From positions 22,078-86,077 of the forward strand of contig JAXGGA010004644.1 in assembly GCA_038373865.1 (NCBI GenBank): 64,000 bases of DNA. The letters are read 5' to 3'. The stretch's first letter is position 1. Every line of letters begins with the position of its first letter. A program made the translations under genes and the position numbers. Of this stretch, positions 12,801-24,692 are shown piece after piece. This DNA is from Uloborus plumipes (taxonomy: Eukaryota > Arthropoda > Arachnida > Araneae > Uloboridae). The notes beneath the pieces are model-generated. The model saw only the letters and a list, made by a program, of their open reading frames with translations. It was not told the origin of the DNA and made no database searches.

Positions 12801-15140
12801 TATTTAAACTTAGAGATAAACGAAATGGCCTATGATAAAGGATCTGTTTACAGTATGAGTATATTGTATCAAGTTTAAATTGATTGAGCATTCAAATGAA
12901 ATTTGAAAAATGCATTAAGCTTAAATATGTTCCCGTTAGTTAAGCTTGTGTTCTAATCAGTATTGTGCACACAAGTCAACACATCAGTTAGGGTTCTTCA
13001 CAAACCATTTCCTTAAAAGCTACACAAGTTTGAACTTTTACTCAGTCAGCTTTCCTCTTTTATTTCAAATCATTGTACAAATACTTAAAAACAACTCTTA
13101 AGGAACGTACTTGGTAAATTGTTTTTTAATACGTGCTGTAACTTGATTTCTTGACTTTTACTTTTTTTTTACTTTTAAGTAGTTTCATTGTGAAAGCATT
13201 ATTCTTTTTGGAACTGTAAATAGTTTCTAACAGTTTCCTAATTAATCAAACTCAACATGTAATTTTTTTCTCATTTTTCAGAGAAAGTTTTAGACGAATT
13301 CGTTTTACGTGATTTTTAAACCAATGCGTTTTTTATTTTAACAAAGTACATTTAATGCTATCGGAAAATTAATTTGTTATTAAAGCACTTAAAAGTCAAT
13401 GAGGAGCATTTTTAATCATTTCCTGAGCGGAATTTTGTAATTCTGATAACATAAATGCATTTTTTATATTTCTTTTCACTATTTTTAGATTTAAAAAACC
13501 AAGTTTTAAAAATGAGGTAATTTTTTTTTTCAAACCCAGTAATATTATTGCTAATTTAAATCTAAAATTATTACTACTGATTGATTTTGCCTCGTTTACT
13601 TTCAGGATACTACTTTTCCTCGATGCATTCCTGACATCCAAATATCAGTTATGCTTTTAGGATATGTTTCACATATTTTTACATTTGGTGATAGATTACA
13701 TTATCTGCTCACTCAGTTTTTCAATTTGTAAGAAAATGTTTTTGAACGAAAAGCTATTTTCAATCTTAATTAAAAAATAGTAATACATATTTGCAGAATG
13801 TAAGGTACTTTTAAATTGCATTTTGTTCCTTTTGCACATTATGCTTAGTTATTTTTATTACAGTTTCAGTTTGTTAGACTCTAACAAAAAAGAGCCACTC
13901 TCTATATATTGCTAAATTTATACTCACAGATGTAGATGAAAGTAATGTAGCTAAATTTTATACCTAGTATACTATACCTTTAAATTAGAAATTGAAGGCA
14001 TTCAACTTGCTTCTATCATCATGCTAAGGTGCAATGTTAATGTTTGCTTTAGAAAAAAAAATCCTTTTTTGCATCAAAATTGCACTTTATTTAACCTTTT
14101 TTTTTTGCCTATTTTACTGCCTTGCTTTTTATCACTGAACTATCTAGAAACTCTAGTTAAAAATTAAATTTATCGTTATAATTTAATAAATATCATTGGG
14201 CTCGAAACATAAAAAAATATTTTTCAACATTTTAAAGCACAGAAAATCTTACTTTAACTTTATCGTTTCGTACTCTATGCCCGCAGTTTCATGTGTTTGT
14301 GTATTCATGTTTTGTGTATTGAAATATCACTTTTACATTAGCTTGAATTTATAAACATAATATGAATCTCATTCATATAACTTCAAACTACCGTATGTTT
14401 AAGTCCAAAAAAAAAAACAACAACATTTTGTTTTAGTTCGGGCAAAAATGCCGTTCTTGGTTCTTTTATTACTATTTGTATCACCCAAAATGATCTTTTT
14501 TCATATTTGAAACGCATATTTACCTTATACATTCAATTTTAATTTTTTACATTTTCATCATATTTTTTGTGGATTCTTTGTTAAGATTATAAAAACAGAA
14601 AATAAGTTGTCAGTTAAACTTATATGCGCTAAAAAGAATCTCTTCATTTTAGAACTTTTATTAAACTACGATGGAACTGTATGTAGACTTAACACATTTT
14701 CCGTAATATGTTACTCGGAGTTAGATTTATTACTTCCACATTGTAACGAAAGTCGCAGAGCTACAAAGAAACCCTTTGAATATTTCATAATTAAAAGCTT
14801 TGGAGCTTAGAGACAAAGCTTCAAAGAAGATTAAAATTGCATCACGGTTATAGTTAACAACGAATGTATTGAAGTGTTAATGTGAACATTAAAATGCAGA
14901 GAGAAGGTGCTTAAAACAGCTTAGTCAGAGCGTCATAAAAGGTTGAGTCGTTACAAAATTCGTCACCATCTTTCTTTTCTCTTTGAGCTTGTTTTCTCGG
15001 CAATCGAAATAATATTGTGATATGATGTAAGGGCATGTTGAGTATTTCAGATCATTATTACTAGGATTAATTTTTCAAATCTAGTTTTTTTTAAAGAAGA
15101 GAACAAGCAAGAGCAAACATACGACGAGTTTTAAAGCGAT
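9827..15140. other. AT-rich DNA, no gene seen
   Basis: More than 5 kb with only short, F/K/I-rich open frames, none with a recognisable motif. Homopolymers are frequent. I see no mobile-element ends, RNA genes or long repeats. Confidence 0.6.
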
Positions 15141-15141
15141 G

Positions 15142-15216
15142 GACTGTCGAACCTCTCTATCTCGAATTTCGCGGGACAGAAGAAAAATTCAAGATTCGGA
15201 GGTTCTGAAATACAGT
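15142..15216. mobile_element. Tiny inverted-repeat fragment with pogo-like ends
   Basis: ACTGTCGAACCTCTCTATCT followed by CGAATTT on the left is mirrored on the right by AAATTCAAGATTCGGAGGTT and then CTGAAATACAGT. Read in reverse, the right side becomes ACTGTATTTCAGAACCTCCG. GTCGAACCTC..ATCTCGAATTT is a common motif of pogo/Tc1-mariner ends. At about 75 bp it is a deletion remnant or a fold-back of two ends. Confidence 0.45.
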
Positions 15217-15795
15217 GAATTTAATAAAGATTAAAAAATAAGCTACTGAAGAAAAGGAGAGCGAAACAGCATTTCTTCAACGTCATAATAAAACACGTAG
15301 AAATAATAATGAAAATTTAAAAAAATAGTAAATATGGAACCAAAAATTTCTTTGACGGTTTTAAAACTTTATTTTATTAATATGATAGATGAAATCAGCA
15401 AAAGGAAAAATGCTATTTAAAAAATAAAGAAATCAAACATGGTAAGTTTTTAAATCTATTATATTTTCTGAACTCTTTAACTCACCATGCATTTATTTTT
15501 CTAGGAACATAATCAGATAAGTACGTTGAGGTAATGTAAATGCCTAAAGCGAAATTTATTATCAACTATCTTTATTCTACAAACTTTAGAACTTTTGAAA
15601 AAACTTTTTGATGTATAATTGTTTTTATTGCTTGTATGCCGAAAGAAAACGTTTAGAAATAATTTTATAATGTATGGTTCTCTGTTAGATTAATAATAGT
15701 ATTTTAAAGTTTTAAGAACGAAATAAAATATAATTAAGAAAACTACATTACATGAAGCTTTAAATTGATTTCACCAAACGAAAATTGCACCGAAA
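15217..15795. other. AT-rich DNA, no gene seen
   Basis: Nothing supportable. Confidence 0.6.
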
Positions 15796-16310
15796 TTCAT
15801 CGTTATCTTTTAAAATTAAGCTACAAAAAATAACTATAAAATCCTCTCAATATTTTTTTGTTAGTTAAATACGAAGAATATTTCACTAATAGCTGTGTGA
15901 ATAATTATTTTACTATACTGTGTTTGAAAAAAAAAAAAAACAAAAGACAGAGATAAGTTTTATAAAATACAGCATAAATAGAATAAAATAGGTGTTTTGT
16001 TTTTCATATTTAAACTACATACAGTTTAGCTATGCAACGAAAGATCTTTAAAGCGAAATTTATAGTTGCATTTTAAAAATAAGTTGAAATGATAAAGTTC
16101 AAATCCTCTGAATATATTTTGGAGAGTAAAACATAGAGAAAGTATTGAATAACTGCGCGAAAACATATTTTACTGTTATTGTTTAGAAAATAAACAAAAC
16201 ACAGAGATAATTTCTGTAAACTGCAGCATACATAGAAAAAACTGGTGTTTTCTTTTTCATATAAAAAACTGCACATAGCTTGGATATGCAACAAAATATG
16301 ACTTATCTCA
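15796..16310. repeat. Diverged tandem duplication, about 254-bp period
   Basis: ACAGAGATAA occurs at 15947 and 16201. The surrounding sequence (AATCCTCT.AATAT, TATTTTACT, GGTGTTTT.TTTTTCATAT, TATGCAAC) is repeated in the same order in both units. The copies differ by many substitutions and small indels, so the duplication is old. The minus-strand frame at 16073-16294 lies in the second unit and is not preserved in the first, which argues against a gene. Confidence 0.7.
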
Positions 16311-19300
16311 AAACCTCCTCCAACTATTTTAGCTCATACAAATTTTGCATAACTGGATAATCGAGCTTGCGAAAAGACGGCAAAGTAATCTAAAATTTAC
16401 GTGGGAGACTACCGAAACATTTAACACAAAAGCCGAACTGAATGCAGTTTGGCAGCCCTTAATTTGTTGCGAAAATTTAGATTATAAACAAACTTGATTT
16501 AACCGCCTTCAGACTGAAAACTGGTCATGACTGTATTTCTGGTCACTTGATGAAATTGAAATATTATCCACACCACTTTTGGGATATTCCAGCTGTCTCT
16601 GAGTTGTTTACTATAGATATTGAAAGTCTAGAATGCTCTGTAGACTGATTGACCCTTACTACTGTAGAGTCCGTTATTTAACTGTTTGTTGTTTTTTTCT
16701 TAATGCTATTGACTTGGAGTTTCTGTTTGAATGTTTATGCTGAGCATATCTATTCTGGTAACTTCTGGTCTATATTAAACGTTAGTACCGTAAATGATAC
16801 TAGTAATAAAGTATGACCTACTACTGCAGGTGAATTAGATTTTCTAGAAGCCTTTTATATGTTCACCAAAAATCACTAACACTTGATTTTATGAATGAAT
16901 TCAACAGACATTCTTCTAATCATCAGAAACAGTCAATAACATGTGGTTACAATTGGTAAATAACTTACAACGCAATAATAAAGTTATTTAAACAATAAAT
17001 GATGCCACAACTTAATTAAGTTAAAAGCGGGATTACCTTATACCATTTAATTCACTGTCAGTTTATCAGACATCCAATTTAATTTAAAAAATTGCAAATG
17101 GTTGCAATTCAGCCAATTACGTTAATACCATCAAATGGACATTCTTTCTTCAGATGAATTTAATTAAACGTTCCGCTATTTCTGTTATATAGCTAATAAT
17201 CATGTGTCCAAATGATAAATGCCATTACATTGAGCAATTCAACGTTTCTGGATTTTTTGTACGTTTGTGCCTAATCGTAAATCTACACACTCTCCTTTTT
17301 TGTTCAAATTAAAGCATTTTCAACTTATTTTTCCACAGCAATAGTTCTCTCCGTAATCAAGTTTTAGTTTTAAAGTGAATAAATGCATGAGGGAATAACA
17401 TACGCAACTGTTGTAAAACATGAACGTCCTAGAAGTTTAAAATCGAGTTGGATACCCACATATGTAGTATATGTTTTAAGTTCATTTAATAAAAATAGTC
17501 TTTTAGTCAATAGTACTAATTTCATTGGTTTATTTTTTTTTTCTTGATAAATCGTAAAATGTACTATCACTCACTTATATGTATTTTACTATGTAATGGA
17601 ATCTTCTTTTCGTAATGTTTGTAATAAGAAATTAATAGAAGTATGCATGAATTAATTTTTATTTATATGAAATGCAGTTTTTCTGTTCCAATAAATTTGC
17701 CAATTATCGAAATAATTAACATTCAGAAAACTGAAGTGTAAAAGTGAGTTTAGTTTTAATATATTCAATATTTCTACATTCTCTAGAACGAGTTAAATAT
17801 TCTCGCATTAAATATGTTCGCGATAATCTATAAGTAAATGAAGAATAAAAAAAAAGATTCAAGTGTTACAATTAACGTATTTGCTGTAATTATTATGCAT
17901 CTAAGTTGAATAATAAGTTATGTACCACCAAAACCAACAAGTCAGGTCTTTGTCAAATCATCACATATAATATGTAATATTTACTCGTATCTTTTAAAAA
18001 TGCAGTGCTTCAGAAAAGTCTATATTGAAGTAATACTGACAGTTTGGTTAATTTAGAAGAATGAGTTTTATCCACGAATTGGCAGGAAGTGTGTATTCTC
18101 AGAATTGTCAATTCCGCAGGGATTTCCGAATAATTATGTATTGAAGTGGTGTCAACAATACACTTGCATTATAAAAGGAATGTGTTTGATTTCAGACATT
18201 TTTTTTAAAAATCTTTGATAACTTTTAATTGCATTTTTGAGTTTTTTATTTAAAAGCATTACCAAAATATAGACACTTCTTCAAAATATGAAGAAAAGAG
18301 CATAAAGTGGAAACTTTTGTGTGGCCTCCTAAATTTTTACATTTAATACGTTTTGGGAAAGTGAATCGTTTGAAATTTACATTAATTTCTTTGCTTATAT
18401 TAATAGCACTTTTATTTCTAAACTTGAAAGTGGACGAATGATTGATTCGTTTGTGCGTAAACATAAAATTTTACTCTTACTATGGTCCTGAATTTAGGCC
18501 GGTTCACTGCTGAAATACCCTTATGCAATATCAAATACTGTACTTGTAAATGAATAAAAATGATCCGCTGTGCTTGGCGGAATTGGCTCTACATTGACAC
18601 AATAGTGTTTTAAATGCTACATGTAATGGATACTTAAATAAGTTGTTGATGATCTCAAAGAATTCCTTCTTTTCAAACAACTACATTAATTTTAAACTAT
18701 TCTGTCTTTTGGAGTTTTATAACATATATTTCATTTTGAGTGCTTGATCAATTTTAGTTTGCTTTATACCCCAAAAACTATTCAAACAGCCAAGACATTA
18801 TGGCAATTTTTTTCTCCCAAATAATTATTTCTTATCTATTAAGAGAGAACATGTCTGTGAGAGAACAATTTCCCAGTGGTAGCCTTCTTAACTGTCTTCC
18901 AGCACAATTTTCTGCATAAAGTGGAAATATTTATCGCATCTTAAAAAAACTGAGGCACGCCCTGTTTAAACTTTGCAAAATCTAGTTACTTATTTGAACT
19001 TATGAAACTTCCCTGCTAGTATATCACGAAACTTGCTGATAGCTTTAATTTAATAATTCTGTTAACTTATTTACCGTAGTTATTATTTACAGTATTTACC
19101 TTATTTACCGTAGTTATTTACCGTCACTGTTCAGAAAATTTATTATGAGAGTATTAAACATTCTAACAGATAATGTTCCGATTTTGAATTTTTAAGAGGC
19201 ATTTTTTTTAAAAGCTCGACAAAGTCTACGGGAGCCTGAGAGTTGATGTCTTCAGGCTGTGTTTGAAGTACCACAATAAGAAAAAATGGAGTTGTTTTTT

Positions 19301-19860
19301 CCACAAATCAGATTTGTTTGTTCCCGAATAGAGGTCAAATTTTAAGGTCTCAAAAAATGAGCTCCAAAATGGCGGATCAACCTTTGTGAAACAACTGACC
19401 ATGTTTAGACTAAGTTCCGTTTTGTGTTGATTATTATTGTAGCCAACAGCATACTTTCTGAAACCCTTATCCTCGAATTGATTGTTATGTTGGTGAAACA
19501 ATGCATTCATAATCTACAAAGATACTCTAAAGACCAAACACCAAATGGTACTCCCTAAAACTGCTAAGATAAAGGAATTTCGTAACATAATTTAGAAGCT
19601 AATTTTTTGCTATTTTTTAAAATATAAAAGTAAAATTTTGTGATCATACCGATGAACGAGTATTATAGGTTTTGATACCAATCTGCAGGGCGTATAAAAT
19701 GAAACTAACAGCACTCAGGGGCTTATAGCTCCGGTTCTACTGAAAGCATCCTAAAGACATTTCAAATGCATGTTACGCAGATCCTGCGGACAAGATTTAT
19801 TGCAAAAAGATGTTATTTAAAATTTCAGCCGTCATTTGGTGCATTAACGCAAAAATGAAA
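16311..19860. other. AT-rich DNA, no gene seen
   Basis: About 3.5 kb with no supportable gene. A slightly more GC-rich patch at 19200-19520 contains a 94-codon minus-strand frame with no recognisable domain. TTACCGTAG repeats three times around 19070-19115. Confidence 0.55.
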
Positions 19861-20155
19861 AATAATAATTAAAAAAAATCAAAGAATAATGAAATATTTC
19901 CATTATTTAGTCACTTCTGTTCTTTACAAGCACACCTTGTCGGTCAACAATATGCTGAAAGCGTACTATCGTATTGTCAATGGTTTCACCTAGTAAGGAG
20001 CAGGAAAGGAAAGATAACAATAAAAAAAACAAAGAATAATGAAATACTTCGATTATTTAGACACTTATATTCTCTACGAGCACACCTTGTCGGTTAACAA
20101 TATGCTGAAAGCGTACCATCGTATTGTTAATATTTTCACGTAGTAAGGATCAGAA
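19861..20155. repeat. Tandem duplication, 150-bp period
   Basis: AAAGAATAATGAAATA starts at 19881 and 20031. CACACCTTGTCGGT.AACAA starts at 19931 and 20081, and TATGCTGAAAGCGTAC at 19951 and 20101. Two direct units of 150 bp match closely with scattered substitutions. The second unit runs into a short frame (to 20324) without known motifs. Confidence 0.85.
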
Positions 20156-21080
20156 AAGTATGCCGTCCGATGCTAGCTTTCAAATGCACACGTCCAATGT
20201 TACACGTCCTAGGTTACTACGATGTTTGCAACAACCCGAACAATTGGAAATCACAAGGATTATAGCTGGTGACCTCGCTAGACAGGCATCCAGGAACGTA
20301 AACGTGCCATCATCATTCAAATCATGATGAATGATAAGATCATATCAAGATGTTCGATAAACACTTGTGGCTAAATATGCAGCTAAAGGCAATGAATTCA
20401 ATTTTGTCATGTTGTTCATACAAATAATGCACTAGCCATCCGATTCCGTTATGTATTCAAGTCAGGTTGTGTTTTCGGCAATCTTTATTCTAAGTGTATT
20501 ACTGCATGTTTTTGTGTAATGAAATATTTCTCTGATCAATGAAACATTTTCATGAGACCCTATATTCTTAATTAAGTGAAATTATTTACATCACTTACGT
20601 CTTTTCATGCTAAACCATTTTTTAATCATTTTTAAGGAAAATGTATTGTGAATTATTTTCAATTTCCCTCTTCACTTTTTATGTGAAGGGCTCGGGTGTA
20701 AATAATGGTAACTAGCATTTTTAAGAATCAAAGATATGACTTGTGAAAAGTTCCAGAAATTATTGTAGCAAATATTTTGATTTTAAAAACAAAATGAGGA
20801 CATTAATTAAGTGCTGTGTGTCTCGGGAACATTTAATTAAAGTTTTGAAAGTGAATTTTTTTTTTCAATTGGAAATAATCCACTTTTTACAAAAAAAACT
20901 ATGTAGATACCATTGTTTACTTCAAAAAATTATTTTATGAGCAAAGCACATAACAACGAAACTTTAAACTAAAATTTATTTAAAAAGTTTGCTTAGCATG
21001 TAGATTTTTAAAAACCGGGTGATATACAGAAGGAATTCAACTTCAGAAATAATGGATGTGTTTAAGTTTTCACTGATCTA
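20156..21080. other. AT-rich DNA, no gene seen
   Basis: Short frames at 20157-20324 and 20743-20940 have no recognisable motif; the second is in AT-rich low-complexity sequence. Nothing else is visible. Confidence 0.55.
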
Positions 21081-21084
21081 TATT

Positions 21085-21700
21085 GGTATCTTGGAACTGT
21101 TCTTCTTTTCCAAATCTTGAACGAGAAGTTCTTTGATGTTCATTGGTCTCCCTCTGTTGTTTAGAGAAACAGAAGTAAATAAGCCTGAATATGTATTCGA
21201 CATATCTATTTTATGGGGGCCTTCCGAAGACAATCGCATCTTTACGACGTTCCTTTACACCATTATTTTTCTTATGCTCTTAGTTGTTGAAAATATTGTC
21301 TCTTACTGGACACCTTTAAAAAAATCATTCACTTTCATTCTGTTAGCAATGAATGGTGTTTTTTTTTGGAGTAGCTCTGAGAACATTTTCCCATTCATCG
21401 GGAGTATAGATATATTGGCAATGGGGCCTAACGTATTTTTTTACTATAGAAAAATCTCTATCAGAAAGAAGAAAGAATCATAGTGTGCTCAACTAGTGAG
21501 AATATGAGGACAATTTCCTTGAATGCACCTAGAGCTGGCAAGCGAATTATTGCCAATTATGTTCCGAAACATGTTTCAACAGATAGCTTTCTATGTACTT
21601 TCATTTTAAGTGGCTTCCATGTTTTCTCTTTTAGTAACGTCCTGACCAGCTTTTGCTTTTCTATGATGCAATTCTCTGAATTTTTTTCCTCTTGATTGTC
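21085..21700 (-). pseudogene. Decayed transposase-like remnant
   Basis: Read on the minus strand, a frame around 21483-21365 gives FFLLSDRDFSIVKKYVRPH then YIYTPDEWENVLRA. With frame changes it continues to PFIANRMKVNDFFKGV and finally PMNIKELLVQDLE near 21100-21140. From memory, an 'LP-x-DRDF-x-x-IEK ... IYTPEEW ... pI-x-x-K-x-x-DL' order is typical of the C-terminal part of a transposase-like family common in arthropods; I cannot name it securely. At least two frameshifts and several stops are needed. The 116-codon hydrophobic frame on the plus strand (21133-21483) is then an antisense shadow. Confidence 0.4.
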
Positions 21701-21766
21701 GTCGCTTGATTACAGTTTTTTTCGTAAAACAAAGAATTTCATAGCAAAATATTATGGTAACGTATC

Positions 21767-21889
21767 AGCCATACTCTAAGTGCATGTAAAAAATGGTAGC
21801 TGAATGCACATAACATTGTTTACATCCAGCCGTACTCTTAAGCCATGTAAAAGATGGTATCTGAATACACATAACATTGTTTACATGCT
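21767..21889. repeat. Tandem duplication, about 61-bp period
   Basis: Two direct units share GTACTC/ATACTC, GCATGTAAAA, ATGGTA.CTGAAT.CACAT and AACATTGTTTACAT. The second unit starts at 21828. Nothing indicates function. Confidence 0.75.
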
Positions 21890-22511
21890 GCATAGAAATA
21901 TTTAAAAACCCTAAAATACATAACTCCTAACTTTACTTTAGATCCCTTATGACTAGGGATGTATTCTGGGTTTTTATCAAAGTCATTAAAATCACTTTCA
22001 GTACATTCAGCCGTAATTTCACTCCTATTATTGCCACCAGAAGTGGCGGTCACGTGTCCACTAACTGCCATTTTTACCACTTACCGCTGTTTACATGAAC
22101 GTAATGCCACATTGCAGAAATCGGCTATATCTGTGTGTCACCATTTATGAGGGAAACATTAAAACGGTATAAGATTTCTGTTAATATGCCCACATACTAT
22201 TGTTTTCACCAAAAACAATCGATTTGTACAATTTGTCAGATAGCACTATTCACGCCCGACCCCTTCATGTGTATAATTATATTTTTAGTAAGCAATTGCA
22301 AAGACAATTATCACAATGACGTATGAATTTATACATTAATGTTTAGTTTAATATACATGCTTTAAGTTTGATAGTAGGGAAAATGTCTGGCGGTAGTAAA
22401 AAGGTTTTTTCTTTAATTTGATTTTTTGGGTAAAAACTTCGGTCTTGCTTTGCTTTTGATATTCCAAGCAAAGACAAAACATTTCGAACAGTTATTATTA
22501 ATATATATATA

Positions 22512-23636
22512 GGAATCTAGGGGTGTTCCAAAACACCCAGCTGATAGGGGTCAATCGAAACACATGTTAATTTTTTTTTTCAATTTAACCTGTAATAGGT
22601 CTCACAAATATGAGTAATATTGATGTAGGATAATAAGAACAGTAATTGTTAAATAAACATTTATTTTTCATACCAGTAAGCGTTTATGATTTGTCAAAAT
22701 TCAAAATGATTTTGAACTTATGAAAAATTAAAATTAATTTTAAGAAATGCTTTTGAATTGAAATACAAAGCTGTAACATAAATTAAAGTCTCATATCTTC
22801 CACAAATATGTACTTGTCCTTAAACTAGCAGTTTTGGCTTGGCTTCTGTTTTTTCATAACATCTTGTGGGATGAACGCTGCCTTTTCTTTAGTTTCTTGT
22901 AATCTCTGGGTTTTGGGGATTGTCCTGTAAGATTTTCCTACTTATTCATCACTGTCTGTGTGCTGGACTTTTGCTACATAAAGTCTGTATGACTTTCCCC
23001 ATGTATTTTAGGTAAAAATAAGTCTCCTGGAGCAAAAATCTTTTTAAATCTGCAACTTTATGCCATTCTAAGATCTAGTTGCTCACGAGAAGGGATAAAC
23101 AGTAATAAATCCTTGTTCTTGTATTGAGTAGAAAACTTGAGGTTGGAATCTTGATTTTTCAAACAGTTTCCTTTAAATAAGTTTGAACCAAGACAACAAC
23201 AGAACCAAGTGTTCCGATACACCCCGCAAATTTTTTTCCTATGGCATTTTTCAGAATTCTTCATTTTTATGACACAATTTTTAAAAAATGTAAATTCTAA
23301 TGTGGTATTCTGTTGTTCAGATACATGCATAATTGAAACATACCACTCTTAGGTTTAAATTTTAGGAGGTTTGTACTTACATATGAAGTTTTGCAGTCTA
23401 TGAAAACGAGATGTTTTCTAGCATTCCATATGCAGCCCTCCTTATTAGCCAGTAGCGTTGTCAGATTGACAAAAGTAATTTTGTCCCACTTGCTATGATC
23501 TCACCTTTCTAAAAAAAATTAATACCGAAAAATACCGAATAGTATATTTATGAAGAATTTCTTTGTACGGTCGGGATTTTTTATTCCGATTGACATCGCT
23601 GTTCCTATACACCCCATTTTACGGTATGTGTTTCAT
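22512..23636 (-). mobile_element. DNA transposon, family 2 copy B, both ends visible
   Basis: The right edge, read on the minus strand, is TACCGTAAAATGGGGTGTAT followed by GTCAATCGGAATA, matching copy A at 8962. The other edge, at 22519-22565, carries GGGGTGTTCCAAAACACCC and GGGGTCAATCGAAACACA. This is an imperfect inverted version of the first, so the two mark opposite termini. The element is about 1.1 kb and holds the minus-strand coding remnant. Copy A and copy B lie in opposite orientations 13 kb apart. Confidence 0.6.
22880..23330 (-). pseudogene. Broken coding exon of family 2 transposon, second copy
   Basis: An open frame of 90 codons shares EFTFFKNCVIKMKNSEKC, VYRNTWFCC and PSREQLDLRM with the frame at 9.26-9.6 kb. 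It stops earlier, after REQLDLRMA. Downstream (lower coordinates) the homology to copy A continues through the HTDSDE region near 22950 and TIPKTQ near 22910. Same uncertain transposase-like identity, also inactivated. Synonymous and non-synonymous differences are both visible, so the copies are not recent duplicates. Confidence 0.5.
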
Positions 23637-23651
23637 ATACAATTGTTTTCA

Positions 23652-23748
23652 TAGATAATTCAAGGAATGTTGATCAGATGCAAGAATGTTGTTGATAGTA
23701 AACGTAAAGTAGGCCCATTTAGTTTTGACGGAACTTGTTTTGTATTAA
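23652..23748. repeat. Diverged copy of the 186-bp unit
   Basis: Reads GATCAGATGCAAGAATGTTG, then AAAGTAGGCCCATTTAGTTT and GACGGAACTTGTT. It aligns with the 186-bp tandem units at 48.46-48.83 kb (GATCAGATGCTAGAATGCCG, AAAGTAGGCTCGTTTAGTTC, GACAGAACTTCTTGTT). The order is the same and divergence is moderate. It is a fragment of the composite repeat found at 31.7 and 45-49 kb. Confidence 0.55.
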
Positions 23749-24337
23749 AAAAAAAAGGATATGAACAGAATAAACTGACGAATATTTTTTGAAATTGGTT
23801 AAAAATATTATGAAAGAGAAGTAAACAATCTTGAATCATTTTATTATCTCGTTTTTCATTTACATATTTTCTCCGCTTTATGGTACAAAAAAATCAGGAA
23901 TGAAATGCTCTTCATATTTAATTAATCTTTCCTTTCGCACGCAATGCCAAAAAAAGAAATGAAAAGTAATCAATAAATAATGGGAGAAAATTAAACGTTG
24001 AGAAATGCGCAAGATAGTCTGACCAATAAATTAATTCAGCAAATTGATGCATATTTTACCGACAAGCATTGCTTGACAGACTCGGGATTGGAATTCTATT
24101 TAATTACGCAATTCGATATTCTGCTTAATTGTTTCGATTTTTTTTTCCGCTAGATGATGTGGTTAAACAAATGGTTTATTTGAAGATTTTATTGATTTAA
24201 TGTTCTATATCGATGAATTCTTATTTTGTCTCTGAAAAAGAGTTTTTGTCAAATATTTGATTCAATTATTAATTTCTATAGCTTTGATTTATCCATTTCA
24301 GAAGTGTTAGCTTAGTTTCGGAGGTATTTACTATACT
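23749..24337. other. AT-rich DNA, no gene seen
   Basis: Nothing supportable. Confidence 0.6.
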
Positions 24338-24692
24338 AAAAAATAAATGTTCTTACAGTAGAATACTGTTAATTTTACAGCAAAAAAGTATAAAAATTAC
24401 TGATTTTACAGTAGTAAACTGTAAAATTGTTAGTTTTACAGTTTATTACTGGGTATTTTACAGTTTTAAACTGGAACCTCTGCTGCCAGTATCATACTGT
24501 TGTTTTTACAGTATAATACTGCTAATTTCGTGGTAATAAAGTAAAATTATGGAAAACTAAAATTTCTGCTTTACAGTAATAAACTGTAAAATTGCTAATT
24601 TTACAGTTTATTACTGGACATTTTACAGTGTTAAACTGGAACGTCTGCTGCCAGTATTATACTGCAAAAACAAGTTTATTTTTTGCAGTGTT
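24338..24692. mobile_element. TTTACAG-rich MITE, full-length copy 2
   Basis: The terminal stretches CTAAAAAATAAATGTTC and, reversed from the right end, CAAAAAATAAACTTGTTTTT, followed by TACAG/GCAGTATAATACTG, are inverted repeats. The interior consists of short palindromic modules: ACAGTAGTAAACTGT, TTTACAGTTTATTACTGG and ACAGTATAATACTG. GTTTTAAACTGGAACCTCTG followed by CTGCCAGTAT appears twice, at about 24455 and 24625. About 355 bp, no coding capacity. Confidence 0.75.

Noticed and set aside
21133..21483. 116-codon hydrophobic frame on the plus strand, possible membrane protein
   Set aside because: It starts without an obvious context, and the opposite strand reads as a decayed transposase, which explains the open frame as antisense shadow.
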